Positions 11,836 through 24,152 are shown, counted from the first letter of the stretch. The stretch: DNA of 64,000 nucleotides from Incurvaria masculella (GCA_946894095.1 OX335652.1:6099001-6163000), one strand, 5' to 3'. Notes: a model not told the origin generated them from the sequence alone. Numbers and translations: made by a program.

Positions 11836-12639
11836 ATTCATTAAATCCATTTTAAAAGATGAAATGTGTCAAGATTTCAACTCGTATACATTTTACAAAC
11901 CCGTAACCAAAATGGATTAACGATCATTAAGTGTTTTAAGTTTTAAATATGATCTTATTTTGTTACAGATTTAGTTGATTTACTTATAACACTTATTAGG
12001 CGTTTAGCTCGACGAATTTATTTGTTTAATTTGTATGTTGCCATAAAACAGCATACATTTTCTAAGACTACCGATCTAACTTAAACATACATTCCACAAA
12101 CAAACATAGTCGCAGACGTTTTGGGTGGTTTGTTTAGTGGGAACTGAATTGGTGATCGCATCCCGGTTTCATTTGCGCGCGGTGGCGATCTTTGGACTGT
12201 GTGGCTGTTTGACAACGCACGCCAGCTTCCCATGCGGTTTAATTCATTAAATCCATTTTAAATGATGTAATGTGTCAAGATTTCAACTCGTATACATTTT
12301 ACAAACCCGTAACCAAAATGGATTAACGATCATTAAGTGTTTTTAGTTTAAAATATGGTCTTATTTTGTTACAGATTTAGTTGATTTACTTATAACACTT
12401 ATTATGCGTTTAGCTCAAAATAATTTGTTTAATTTGTATGTTGCCATAAAACACCATACATTTTCTAAGACTACCGACCCAACTTAAACATACATTCCAC
12501 AAACAAACATAGTCGCAGACGTTTTGGGTGGTTTGTTTAGTGGGAACTGAATTGGTGATCGCATCCCGGGTTCATTTGCGCGCGGTGGCGATCTTTGGAT
12601 TGTGTGGCTGTTTGACAACGCACGCCAGCTTCCCATGCG
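11836..12639. repeat. Tandem direct duplication, about 400 bp x 2
   Basis: Copy 1 (11836-12236) and copy 2 (12242-12639) begin ATTCATTAAATCCATTTTAA and end CGCCAGCTTCCCATGCG, offset by 406 bp. By eye they are roughly 95% identical, with scattered substitutions and a few small indels. The unit contains GTTTTGGGTGGTTTGTTTAG and GCGCGCGGTGGCGATCTTTG. No coding frame is shared. Confidence 0.9.
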
Positions 12640-12716
12640 ATGATATGCACACGGTCCATACGAAGAAGTCGCGATAATAACCACGTACCATTTCACCTTC
12701 CTTGTCTCGTCTGTGA

Positions 12717-12778
12717 TTGATGAACGATAGTGGAACGGTAATGAAAAATATCTATGTTTTCCATCCAGTTTGATGCAT
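12717..12778 (+). repeat. tRNA-derived SINE body fragment (plus)
   Basis: The GGAACGGTAATGAAAAATAT...TTTTCCATCCAGTTT block matches the body of the full SINE at 39445-39852. Confidence 0.7.
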
Positions 12779-12782
12779 CCAT

Positions 12783-12950
12783 ATACTGCACGACTACATT
12801 TAACTGGATGGAAAACACAGACAATTTTGTCATTGTCGGTTCAAACACCGTTTATTCAATGCGACGTTACCAACCCGGGTGGGATTATTAACTCTACCAC
12901 CTAGTCAGCGAATCAAGGACGAGAAATCCCTATACTTGGGAAGAAATGCA
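12783..12950 (-). repeat. tRNA-derived SINE body fragment (minus)
   Basis: It holds the reverse complement of the same block (AACTGGATGGAAAACACAGA) followed by TTTATTCAATGCGACGTTACC and CTACCACCTAGT, all SINE-body motifs. It faces the fragment at 12717-12778, so the two form a hairpin. Confidence 0.7.
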
Positions 12951-13370
12951 GTGTGAGACCACCTGTATTGTTTAAGTCCCGAAACCCACACAACACCATT
13001 TGGGAAGGTTAAATAATAGGTACATTTCACATTCACCAATCATAATTTTTTGAACCAAAACTGTATTGATACGTGGCTGAGCAGAATATTGGGAAATGAA
13101 GAATTGAGATAAAACTGAATTCGTTGAATTGTGACAGCAGCCACATCGGGCGTCCCATTACGTTGATAAGTTGAGATTTATTCCGTCCTTATTTTCTTTT
13201 AGTTTACAACTTTTTAACACAAATACATTGAGCGAATACGATGTCAGTCAGCTTAAAACTGAATAAATGTTAACCGCGCACCTAAAAACAGAATCCTTTT
13301 TTTTTCCTATTTTCTAACTGCATTGGCAAAACGTTTGTTTTGTGAGATTTATGAATCATCATTGCTTTCC

Positions 13371-13490
13371 ATTCAGTTGAATATAGCCGTGATCATAACG
13401 GAAAGGTACCTCATTTTTTCGGGAATGTGGTATGTTGGGGTGTGGGGTGTGAGCCATTAGCCATCCGTGTCCAGTTACATAAAAAAAAAC
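13371..13490 (+). repeat. tRNA-derived SINE 3' fragment
   Basis: It contains TTCAGTTGAATATAGCCGTG and ends with TTAGCCATCCGTGTCCAGTT and ACATAAAAAAAAA, the 3' end and A-tail of the family. The head is missing. Confidence 0.8.
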
Positions 13491-14460
13491 ACAACAATAT
13501 CTAGGCACTAAATTAGTTCAACTAATAATAAAAATAAATTACATAATAGAAACACGCAACCAAATAAAAGAAAACACACATTTTGTGAGTGAGTGAAGAA
13601 TAAAGTTTTTGAACTCGTACGGCCACTATATCCACATAATTGTTTAGTTAAGGCTGTACCTGAAGTGGGACCTCTGACGCTCACCTACAATATTTTGGGG
13701 TTATTTAAATTGTTATCTCAGCGTCGGTTAAGAATGAACACCGATGGAAAAATCAAAATATCAAAGTTTGGACTATTATCTAGCGTATGACTGCAAGCAT
13801 AAGTTCTTGTTATTTTTCAAGATTTTGCATTGATTTGACGAATTATTTTTTTGTGGTACAAGATACATTTTAATCCAGTGAATAAGCGTTAAACATTTAT
13901 AAATTCTCTTTAAAAAATATACTTTTTTAATAAAAACATAAATTTCGCTTCTTCGCCAAGCTGCGAACGCGAACCTGACGTGCATACAACAATGAAACCT
14001 AACGAATACACAATGCGTTCGGAGGTCGCCATTATCGTTTGCTTTAATAACAATTTTATGCTAGACTCAGTTGTAGTCTTGACGTAATAGATCCCCCGGC
14101 TGCCGAGGCGCGACTGTTGGCGCCGAGTCTCGCCGCGCTGCAATTACTGTTAATCCCTCGGTTAAATAAATGTCAGCCATTGCATCCAGCGCCCTGGGCG
14201 CATACGCCTGAATACATGCAGCGATGCTGAACTCTGTTTTCTTTTATTGCGTACAAATTAAATATATCAGACATATTGTATTTGTATGTATTCCGAACTG
14301 GATCTTTGAAGTCCTCTGAAATTATTCTGTCAATACCAGCTACTTCCTATAACGCTAAATTACCAGACGCGTGACCAGTGGGATACAATATGACAACAGT
14401 CAGAGTAACACCGATTGCCGTGGCTCCCACGGGTATAAACTTGTCATTAAATAATTTAAT
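13491..14460. other. No gene recognised
   Basis: Only short unassigned frames. A GC-richer patch at 14090-14145 has no recognisable coding. Confidence 0.4.
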
Positions 14461-14815
14461 GCGTATACAACATTTCGTGACTATGCTGTGTACCGTTGAG
14501 GAGTTCCCTCGTTAGGAGCCAGCCTTGAGTGTAGTAGCCATTTCATGGCGACACTTAGAACGGGTTATCATAATTGAATGAGTATAGACCATTTCGTGCC
14601 TATGCTGTAAACGGTTGAGGAGCCCCTTGTTAGAAGCCAACTTTGAGTGCAGTAGCCATGTCATGGCGACACTTAGAATGGGTTACCATAATTGAATAAG
14701 TATACAACATTTCGTGCCTATGCTGTAAACCGTTGAGGAGCCCCTTGTTAGAAGCCAACTTTGAGTGCAGTAGCCATGTCATGGCGACACTTAGAATGAG
14801 TTTCCAATATTTAAG
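14461..14815. repeat. Tandem array, about 118 bp x 3
   Basis: Three copies begin near 14461, 14581 and 14699 with GTATACAACATTTCGTG or a variant. Each contains TGTTAGAAGCCAACTTTGAG and CATGTCATGGCGACACTTAG (or close variants). Copies 2 and 3 are nearly identical; copy 1 is more diverged. The minus-strand frame at 14630-14824 merely reads through it. Confidence 0.9.
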
Positions 14816-17095
14816 GTGGCCCAACCCGGCGGGCCTAACTCATTCGCGGGCACGGTACAAAACCGTGCTGTTGTGCTTTGGGACCTTCTCTGTTTCAAAG
14901 AATAAGACAGGCTCCGTGATAAGGAAGATGCAACATGTCCACAAAAAATACATTGTGCATAGTGTATGATTTGGTAAGATTTACGAAAATTTTCATTTCA
15001 AAACGACTTATAGCTAAAAGTAAACCACCACCGCTGTAGTAAAAAATCGAACAAAAACCAAATAGATTATAAATCTTGATTAAATAAGCTATGTCTGATG
15101 ACTAATCTTTCTAAGATGTTCTTACTTTATCATTGCGTAATTCACCTCCAAAGTTATTGTATAAAACGCGCGAAACATGCGAACTTTCGGACCTTATAAC
15201 TTAGAAACCTAACACAATTTTACAATGCCAATGGTCATCAGACATCTAGTTCGATCAAATAAAGCTTATTTTGAGCAAAATTTTGGATCTCTGACAAGAA
15301 ATATGGGGGTGATCTTCTTTCCCCTTTTGTATGGGGAGATGAGCGGGATGGGCCACCTTAATGCTTAAAACATAAAATGTCGTGTCTGTTCTGCTGACGG
15401 TTAAAGAGTTTCTTTGTTTGGACCCTCGATGTCGATTCAGGTCATGCTTACCATAAAAATGCATTGTCATCGAAACTGAATCAACATGTAAAAAAACAGG
15501 TCCGAAGGATAAGTGGAAATGTTTCTAATTCTACTTGCAAAAGCTTCTCTTCAGGCCACATATTGCAATAAATCAATGTCTCACTGGCCAGAAAAGTAAT
15601 CTCTCTCTGTGAGCAGGCAGGTTCTGAAGCGGTATATTCTTGTGCACTGATTTCAACAATGTATGTTGAAGCTATTATCTCATAATTTATAAAAAGCCAC
15701 ACAATTTAGAAAACAATTTAAAAATGGATGTCAGTAGGTGACGGACTGTCCGATAAAGAAGAATTAACGTTTTTGATCCGGAAGTTTTTTTTGAAAAGAA
15801 TAATAGAAGCTTCGGGAAAGATATAGGAAGTTCAAGAGCTGGAAGTTGAGCCCAAGTTTGAAATAAAACAAGAACAAGCGAACATCGCTGGTTAAAGTGA
15901 ATGAAGCAGGAGTTTGGAAAAAACATTCCGCAGCTGGACAGATCCATCTTCGCTGGATCTCTGAGCCACCGTGTGGCAGCCTTCGTCCTACGAGACTATC
16001 TCGAGGTAGACTACCGAGATTCGCGTGTGAGCTTTAACATTTCCACGTCTTCTTGGCTTGAAGATGTGAAGTGGCGCTCGCAGCCTCCATGCTGTGAATT
16101 TGGGACAACGCGACATTCAGGCTGCTGCAGAGCATCATAGCAGCGCGTTGTGAGGCTCACCGCCTTCAGTTTGAGCCTTCGGATGGCGTGAGCTTTCATC
16201 ACGGTTTTTGTAACCGGAATTCCCCTGTCCAATTTTCCAATAAGAAAAGTTGCGCTACTATTTCAGTCTGCGACCTTGCATCCACATTTTCTTTCATCAT
16301 CTGCGGCCTTTTTGGAATAATTCTATCTTACCTATGCAGCAACGGACCAGGCCCCTTTCGCTACCGCCTCGCTCGTCTTCGGGAACTTAAACCCCATAGG
16401 CGTTTTTTCTTGCCTGCCAGCTGAATGAGAATTAAACTTCATAGACATTAACACCACCTCGCCGGCCGTCCACTTGTTTTATGTGTTCTTTCTCAACTTC
16501 TTTTGCTTTTGCCTTTGTGTTTATGTTACTTATACGTGTGTTTCTTCAGTTCTGGTTTTCTTGAAATACTTTTTCCATTTCTCTCCTTGTAGTTTCATAC
16601 CATACCCTGGCTCTTTACATACAAATATACTTGGCTCTCACGGTTTTATCCCCGAGTTACTTTTCATCGGCTTATTAATTATCTTCTCTATCAAGCTACA
16701 ATTAATAAATCTTCGTAATTACCTGCTTACCAGTTACAATTCTATTTATTAATTATTAACACCTACAATTTACATAGAACCAACCAACTAGTTGACAATA
16801 TCCTCTTTTGAACACACAACCTCCGCTTCTTTATTTCGTTTAATTACCGGAGCAGCTAGAGCAGTCTGCGGTTAACGGAAAATGAACATTATTTTTCCAG
16901 TGTCACTGTGTCATAATCCACTGCACGAAAGCTTTTAGTCTGGTGTTGATGACAGCGCTGAGCGAGTAATGGACTCTTCAATAAAATTTATGTATATTCC
17001 GTCCGCAGATCTCTGAGATACAATGTTTTATTTTAAAAGTGAGGTTTTGCAGTTTCAACCATCTGAAAGTGGGACATGTATTGAACATTTCGTTC
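14816..17095. other. No gene recognised; moderately GC patch at 15900-16400
   Basis: Bases 15900-16240 are richer in GC and open on the minus strand (CERHFTSSSQEDVEMLK), but I see no family, start or splice context. This could be a degraded transposon or host coding fragment. Confidence 0.3.
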
Positions 17096-17840
17096 ATTTT
17101 TAACCGACTTCGAAAAAAAGGAGGAGGTTCTCAATTCGTCGGAATCTTTTTTTTTTTTCCCCTTTTTTTTTATGTATGTTCACCGATTACTCAAAGACCC
17201 CTGAACCGATTTGAAAAATTCTTTTTTTGTTCAAAAGGGTATACTTTCTAGTTGGTCCCATTTTATTTTTATCAAAATCGGTTCAGTAGTTTGGTACTTA
17301 AATACAACAAACATCCAATTTCTTAAGCCCGCGAACCCAGAAATGTGATTTTTTAGTTACAGTAGCTTTCTTTAAGGGTGAGATTGCTCAATATGAGAGG
17401 TTTTTTTTAAAATTCAACTGTTGGGGGTATTGAAGGGGGTAAAAGAGGGCAAATTGTACACATTTCTATCTCTGGAGCCGCTGAACCAAGAAATGTCAGA
17501 GTAGGTTTTGTTTGAGATGGAAATGTTTATGAAGAGAATATTTTTGAAAATTCTACTATTAGGGGGGTAAAACAGGTCAAAATGAACACATTTAAGCGAA
17601 AACCACTCATGTTGAGATCTCCGAAACTAATTATCCTAGAAACTTAAATTTTTCAGTGACTCTTTTTACGACGAAAAGGCTCGCTTGTGATTTTACAAAA
17701 TTTAACTGTTAAGGGGATACACAAGACCGATATGTACATATTTTCATACAACACTTACGCAAGAAACAGACTCTCCGGAACAATGGAAGCATGAGAAATT
17801 CAGAAGCTCAGCGGTTCTGGACATTCGTTGTTTTGCCTTG
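17096..17840 (+). repeat. 'TTTTTAACCGACTTC' dispersed repeat (5' part)
   Basis: It begins TTTTTAACCGACTTCGAAAA and AAGGAGGAGGTT, the same start as the element at 63058-63356. Both contain a TGGTCCCATTTT block. It is interrupted by foldback copy 6 and may continue to 18347, since the sequence there ends GAAGTCGGTGCC. I recall this as a common lepidopteran non-autonomous repeat. Confidence 0.65.
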
Positions 17841-17950
17841 TTAGGGTTCCGTACCCAAAGGGTACCAACGGATACTATATTACTAAGCTTCCGCTGTCCG
17901 TCCGTCCGTCCGTCCGTCCGTCTGTCACAGCGCTCTATCTCATGAACCGT
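17841..17950 (+). repeat. GGTTCCGTACC foldback repeat, copy 6 (5' part only)
   Basis: The terminal hairpin (second arm mutated to ACGGATACTAT), (GTCC)n and the CTATCTCATGAACCGT block are present. The 3' two-thirds are missing. Confidence 0.85.
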
Positions 17951-18194
17951 GAACTCATGAATCCAGATAGGTACCGGTCTACCTTTCGTCAGAAATAGGA
18001 TTTCTCAATGGTTTCAAATCTCATAATGCTCGGGCATTGTAGGGTTTAGTAACAGTTCAGAGGGTTCGCATGAGATAGTGAGGTGCGCATGATCTTCTTT
18101 CCACTTTGTATGTGAAGTTGAGCAGGGTGTCTCGCCCACCTTGAGTCAAAAAGTTACGCCACCACTAAAAAGCAAAAAATAAAATATTTTTAAA

Positions 18195-19327
18195 TAAAAA
18201 AAGGACCGCCTTCAAAAAAACCGGAACTAAAAAGCAAAAAATAATTGGTTACTTTTAATTAATGTACGACAAGCTATTTTAATACTAACTAATTATGTAC
18301 AATTTCTTAATTTTTAATCATCTTTTGAAGTCGGTGCCTTGGGTAGACATTCTATAGGGGCTGTAAGTAGTTAGATTAATGGCCTATATATATTAATGGC
18401 TATATGTATATATAAATCCTATGGCTAAGAAAGAAATATAAGTAGGTAGCTACTTACATTAACCTACTTAAAGAAAAAAACACAAAATCAAAAATTAAAT
18501 AAACAAACAGGTCGGAAAAACGTATGTAAGTAGGTATTTAGGCAAGTACTTTGTAATTTAAATATTCCTTATAACTTAAACTAAATACCTAACACAGTAA
18601 AAACTAAATATTTACAAGAAAACCCTACAAACTAAACATACAAACCAATATAAAAACAACGACCACTTATGTATATGGTAAATATTTAGGTAGGTGTAGC
18701 TTGTACTTTTTATTCTGCCTAAATACCTACATAACACAAAACAAAAAAAATACAAATATAAAAAAGAACAGAAAACTATTGGTAGCGACTTTGAGGTGTC
18801 TGCTCTGAACTACGTGTCAAAACGAGTGTGCGGTTAGTAGGTACATATCTCACCAATTTCGGCAGAAATCGTTTCGTTCAGACAACGATGTCGTAGGAAG
18901 CACCAATCCACAGAGCAGCGAATTAACGTACCTACTCCTTCACCAGTGCGCGCCTTTATAAAGCTGAAAGTACTAATAATCGTTAAAACCCAATTTCAGT
19001 ACGCTGCACTGCTGTATCGATATCAGCTTGCACGTAAACCAACGCTAAGGGCATCTCCAGGTAGAATGCTCTGTGGACCAATCATTGCTGACTCAGGTTG
19101 TTTACGCTCTCGTAAACTTCGGGTGTGTTCGGCTGAAATTGTGTCTGTTCGGTCAACAGCGTGCGGAGTGAACTCTACCCAAGGCACCGACTTCAAAAGA
19201 TGATTAAAAATTAAGAAATTGTACATAATTAGTTAGTATTAAAATAGCTTGTCGTACATTAATTAAAAGTAACCAATTATTTTTTGCTTTTTAGTTCCGG
19301 TTTTTTTGAAGGCGGTCCTTTTTTTTA
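18195..19327. mobile_element. Element with 153-bp near-identical terminal inverted arms
   Basis: The left arm (18195-18347) and right arm (19174-19327) are reverse complements across their whole length by my reading, except one extra base in an A-run. Outer ends read TAAAAAAAGGACCGCC; inner ends read TTTTGAAGTCGGTGCC...GGGTAGA. The 826-bp interior holds no recognisable transposase; an 85-codon frame at 18946-19203 has no domain. A 19-bp direct repeat (ACTAAAAAGCAAAAAATAA) lies at 18164-18182 and again inside the left arm at 18226-18244. It could be a non-autonomous DNA transposon or two inverted ends of one repeat. Confidence 0.75.
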
Positions 19328-20731
19328 TTAGTTCACAAAGATGGAAAAAAAAACTATTCTGTCTTTTTGTAGATCGACTTAACTAGTAGTTCGCCCCGAA
19401 CTGTGAACTCGCGATCTATTTTATAGCAGTTCATTGAAAAGGTACGTTTGGTATGGAAATCAGAATATTATAGTACGATCATGCCAACGATAGCTCGATG
19501 CAGGATAGCGCCATCCAAGTTCTGATTAAAGGCCTACATTTTTTTAAACCTTAGGGGGGTATTATATATTATATTTTTTATATGTATTTTATTATTATAT
19601 TATAAATATATTTATAATTCAGTTACAACCAATAATGTTAAAATAACAAATCATTCAGAGGAATTTATTTAATATTTAGTGGAGCTAGCATACGGATAAC
19701 AGGCATTGGTAAAATCGTTTTTATATTCCTTCAGACGGTTCAATATTAGTACACTTATGTAAGATTCATCATCATAAAATCATCATCACGAAACGAGGTT
19801 TATATTAGTCAACCGTCGGTTACCCTGAGTCATGTCCATTCTCAGAAACCAGAAATTTCAGCCGTGATGATATTTATATTGAATTGACGTGTCATGCAAA
19901 ATAGTCTTTCTAAGGGTCTTTTTAATAACGGTCACCTTCTAAATCTGTTCAATATAAGGCAATAATGGCTGATGAAATAATTTAGTAATAGCAAATTTAT
20001 CCTAGTAGACTTTTTTGGTATCGATCTAAAGTTGTCAATAGAGTATTGATCACAGTGAGCATTCGAAACTGTTTGTATTACTACAGTACGGCATATGTGG
20101 CTAATAAATAAAACGTATAATCTACAGAAGACATATACTTAGGTGGACTTTTGGCTAATGAGAACGAGAAATTGAAAACTCGTTTCATAGTTCACACTAA
20201 CGTCGAATTAAACCTCTCCTTAATAACAATGAATATGCACACCTGTCAATTTTAAATGTCAACACATTTGTGTGAAAATCGTATCATATGTACATTCGCC
20301 AAGACCACTTTATACTTAGTTTCATTCCGAATTCGAAGCACGTCGCTAATATTCTTTCTCTTTTTGAATTTTTCGGAAGCCCTAAATGCTCAATTCTTTT
20401 GTATTCCAAATCTAAATTGATGAATGAACGTTATGTTTACAGCGGGTGTAGATTAAGGCTCAAAACTTTTGGAATATTTAGCCCCAAGTTGTGCAAAAGA
20501 CCTTTTGTTCCATGAGCACAGTTTGGAACAGTTCGCGTGAACGATGACCGGCCCTCATGTTGAGGCAAGCAACGAGGAATTTGGAACAAAAACGATTCAC
20601 CGACGTGTAGTAGTCCTAAACTACTAAATCGATATAACCTCATAAATATTGTGTTTTAACATGAAACCAAATTGTCGGAAAAAATATGTCACACAAATAA
20701 GGTCCGTGGGCCTATTCTTGAAATTCCGTGT
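19328..20731. other. No gene recognised
   Basis: AT-rich with small unassigned frames; 19560-19620 is nearly pure A/T. Confidence 0.4.
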
Positions 20732-20887
20732 TCAGGAATATTTTAGTCGAGAAAACCGATGCGTCAAAGCGATGTTGTCGACGGAGAACCTTAAATCATT
20801 GAAGTTGCCTAGTTTGGGATATTTCCGTCGAGATAACCACTTTGACAACCGTTATAAATGCGGTTTTCTCGACTAAAATATTCCTGA
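20732..20887. mobile_element. Short palindromic MITE-like element
   Basis: A perfect 27-bp inverted pair (core CAGGAATATTTTAGTCGAGA...CCG) at 20732-20758 and 20861-20887 bounds about 155 bp. Weaker complementarity continues inward (GTCAAAG versus CTTTGAC). No coding potential. Confidence 0.65.
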
Positions 20888-21139
20888 TTCTTGTGTGATT
20901 CGAGTGCCATGTAATCCAAAAATTGCAAGTTCAAATCATGCATTAGACGAATGACCAAATATATATTTTTTTGCAATCAAAATGATTTCGATCGGTTATT
21001 GTCTTGGTTATTGCCTTGTATAATCAATCAAAAAATACGCCAAATAAGCGTCATTTGACGTTGACGTTTTGACCTTTAAAATATATTCCAGATCAAAACG
21101 GTCGCCAACTGCAATTTCTTGAGATGAACTTATAAATAT

Positions 21140-21436
21140 GAGCGGCTCGTGACTCAGAGGCGCGGGGACGTGATTTATGTGCCAGAATTCATGGGTTCGA
21201 TCGCCACCCCTTTCCTGGGCCACTTCTTTTCTCCTTTTGAGGTGGATAAATGTATTGCTTCACGAATGCGAGCTATTAAATAGTTCGGGACTTAAAGTTT
21301 TAGATACAAGTAAAACTTTAAGTCCCCTTCCCCTTTCGGGTTAAACTTGGTACTATCGTATTGGATGAAAATATGGTCGAAGCAAAAATGTTTGTCCTTG
21401 TTTTGATCAATGTTTCCGTGCTCATAAATCGTAGGT
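21140..21436 (+). repeat. tRNA-derived SINE, head and body
   Basis: It starts GAGCGGCTCGTGACTCAGAG. A box B-like GGGTTCGATCG lies near 21193, and the body includes TTGCTTCACGAATGCGAGCT and CGTGCTCATAAA. The 3' AGCCATCC end is absent. A 16-bp perfect stem (21287-21302 with 21311-21326) has formed in the body. Confidence 0.8.
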
Positions 21437-21818
21437 TCTGTCATATCACCAAATTATTTCGAGGGTGTGTTATTAGTCCTCAAAAATCTAGTTGCATAAA
21501 ACAATATTTCAAATGTAACCCATCGAGCTGATTTTCCATTCGATCGTGATGCAACAAGCGTCTTCTCAGTCTCAACATTATGCCGTGGCGGATGTTGATA
21601 ATGGAAAACCGTTTCGGCCTACGCCTTAACGCTCACGGACAAAGACTTATTATGTTGTACTGGGCTGCGCGGCGCTTGCTCGAACTTCACCCGAGCGTGC
21701 TGCCCCGCCGCGCCGCCGTCGCTTGCTGGATCCACGGCGTCTTCGGCACATTCGCGTGCATCGAGTGACGAGAGTGGCGACAGAACCTCATCCGTAATTA
21801 TGTTCATAAAATGAATTA
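21437..21818. other. GC-rich patch without an assigned gene
   Basis: Bases 21640-21770 are markedly GC-rich and open on both strands. A plus frame from ATG 21549 reads MQQASSQSQHYAVADVDNGK before a stop near 21629. I recognise no family; coding remnant or small exon are both possible. Confidence 0.25.
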
Positions 21819-22050
21819 AGGGCAGATTTTTAATCCTCAGATAGTACTTATCGGACTGATAGTACGAATTCACGTTGGTCAAAAGACGGATATACATTGC
21901 CGGAGCATCGTATCTTCTGTCACAACCATCCGACTATAATTTTACTAATAAACAAAATAGACTTACTATATCGGATGGAAAAGCAGATCCGTAAATTAAT
22001 CCGTCGAATAATGATGTGGTTGTTTATCAGACTATTGAAAAATTAGCCCT
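21819..22050. mobile_element. MITE, AGGGC...GCCCT terminal inverted repeats, copy 1
   Basis: Ends read AAGGGCAGATTTTTAATC and TTGAAAAATTAGCCCTT, with TTA at both flanks. The interior shares CAGATAGTACTTATCGGACT and ACTATAATTTTACTAATAAA with the copy at 49261-49465. A TTA target duplication would fit PIF/Harbinger-type MITEs; the assignment is inferred. Confidence 0.75.
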
Positions 22051-22651
22051 TAGTGATAACACATCGACTGACGGTAACGTCGGATTGTAAGTTCGCTGAC
22101 AAATTCACTCCTGATGTTTTCGAGCTTCAACGACGCAAGAACTACATTTAGTGAAACCATAGACAAAGGATTGTAGGGATAGACCTACTAACTTCATATA
22201 ACGTACAAAACAAGCTAAATACTTCTTGTTTTCGCTGGTATTATGAAATTCTTACCAGCGAGATCTCTCGTCACTGCCAGAACTATTTACAAAGTTATTA
22301 TAATAAGACTAATTCCAAATTTTGCCTAGGCAGGCATGATGAAAAAGTTACATTTTAACTATAAATTAAGTAATGTATGCAATTAAAAAATATCATTGAT
22401 ATCAATTGGTTCGTATTTAATGTATTCTCAATTGAAAATTGCAACGCCATCTGTTGACTTCTATTATCCCTATTCAACACTTGTATGACGTCAGAAATCT
22501 TTCCCTACTATCATTTATCTATGTATGGTGAAACGAGCGGTCGTTACCGAACGTCCCGAACGACTGTGTATTCGTCAGTGTATTATCACTAAAACATGAC
22601 TAAAAGGTCACAGGGCGCAAATGAAAGCACATTTCATTATTATCACATCCA

Positions 22652-22925
22652 TACTATCCACACTCGTATTATAAATGCGAAAGTAGCTCTGTATATCTGT
22701 TGCGTTTTTACGCCTAAACTTCTGAACCAATTTTGATGAATTTCGGTATAGAGATTGTCTGAACCTTGGAGAAGGTAATAGGCTACTTTTTGTAGCGAAA
22801 ATTAAAATTGAAGGGGAAGAAATAGGGGATAAAATGTTGTATGGGAAACTCAAATCATATCCAGGAAATAATTCGTCCCGACATCAGTTCAAGACATTGA
22901 CCCGATCGGAGCCGGATATCTCAAA
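22652..22925 (+). repeat. Dispersed 'TATAAATGCGAAAGT' repeat
   Basis: It contains ATTATAAATGCGAAAGTAGC, TCTGAACCAATTTTGATGAA, TTCGGTATAGAGATTGTCTG and a GACATCAGTTCAAGAC...CGGAGCCGG end. I recall this layout as very abundant in lepidopteran genomes. The minus frame at 22608-22853 is a read-through of it. Partial relatives are at 940-1095 and 44095-44215. Confidence 0.7.
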
Positions 22926-23843
22926 TATTATAGGCTTGAAAATAAGTAGGTACAACTAATTTTTTAATTCATAACTATGAAGATACATTGATCATCTAGC
23001 TATATTTGAAACATTTGCCGGTAAATATCTAATTCGATCTTTTATTACATTTTTTAAAGATTGTTAATGTGATTTTTAGTCATAGCTAGTCATCAATCTA
23101 TAAATTTTTTTTCGGCTATCAAAATTTGTTGTGGTATTTTTTTAATATATAATATTTTAAAACAATTACGCCCTTATTGAACTGATTCTATCGGATCTCA
23201 TCACGACCTTAAGCTTAATTTCCCACCATGTAATTTAAATCCAACCTTTGTATTTGCCATCTTGCTCTGCATCAGTTCGACTAATTCCTCAGTTTTATTT
23301 TCCGGTATGTCAAATCACCTTACGGCTGACTTATCCATAGAATTCAATGCCACAATAGCAATAACTACCGTCTAATGCACATTCCGATACAAACATTGAA
23401 ACTCTCAAAAGTCGTTAATGATCTTAACTGAACCGACAATTTCCTACCAATTTTTAGGTTCATTAATTAATTAGATTTTGAAAGCCTACCGATAAATGAT
23501 TGGGAGGTAAATCTAAATTTGCTATAAAAGAAGGTCTTCCATCAAAGCGATTTTGAATTGATTTCCGTCGGAGCTCCACGTCATTAGCAATTTTCATTTA
23601 GGTCAACATCGGATTAATTTGTTCAATTTTCCTGCGCTTAGCATATCTGCCAATTTGGCGCTTTCCTACTGAAGTTATTTTGTTCTGTCAACAAAATCAA
23701 AAAGTTCTCGGAGCTGATTTTAATGAGGTAATATTGATTTGCATTTTTAATCGACGAGAAAGGATTGAACGATTTCTGTTTGTATTCATTTCTTACGAAG
23801 TTCGCAAGCAAGGTAATGAATTTCTTTTTCTGGTCTCGATTGG
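22926..23843. other. No gene recognised
   Basis: AT-rich, no repeat or domain identified. Confidence 0.4.
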
Positions 23844-24152
23844 TTTTTAGGGTTCCGTACCCAAAGGGTGAAAACGGAACCCTATTACTAAGCCTCCGCT
23901 GTCCGTCCGTCCGTCCGTCCGTCTGTCCGTCTGTCACAGGGCTGTATCTCAGTAACCGTAACAGATAGACTGCTGAAATTTTCACAGAGTGTGTATTTAT
24001 TTTGCCGCTATAACAACAAATAGGTAAGATTAAGAAATAATTAAAATTAAAGGGGGTCCCCATACAAAAAACGTGATTTTTTTGTATACATTTTTTTACG
24101 ATGGTACGGAATCCTTCGTGTGCGAGTCCGACTCGTACTTGGCCGGTTTTTT
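23844..24152 (+). repeat. GGTTCCGTACC foldback repeat, copy 7
   Basis: Full-length copy with intact nested hairpin and (GTCC)n. The 3' palindrome carries one change (GACTCGTAC). The 201-codon minus frame at 23638-24243 reads through it and is not a gene. Confidence 0.95.
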
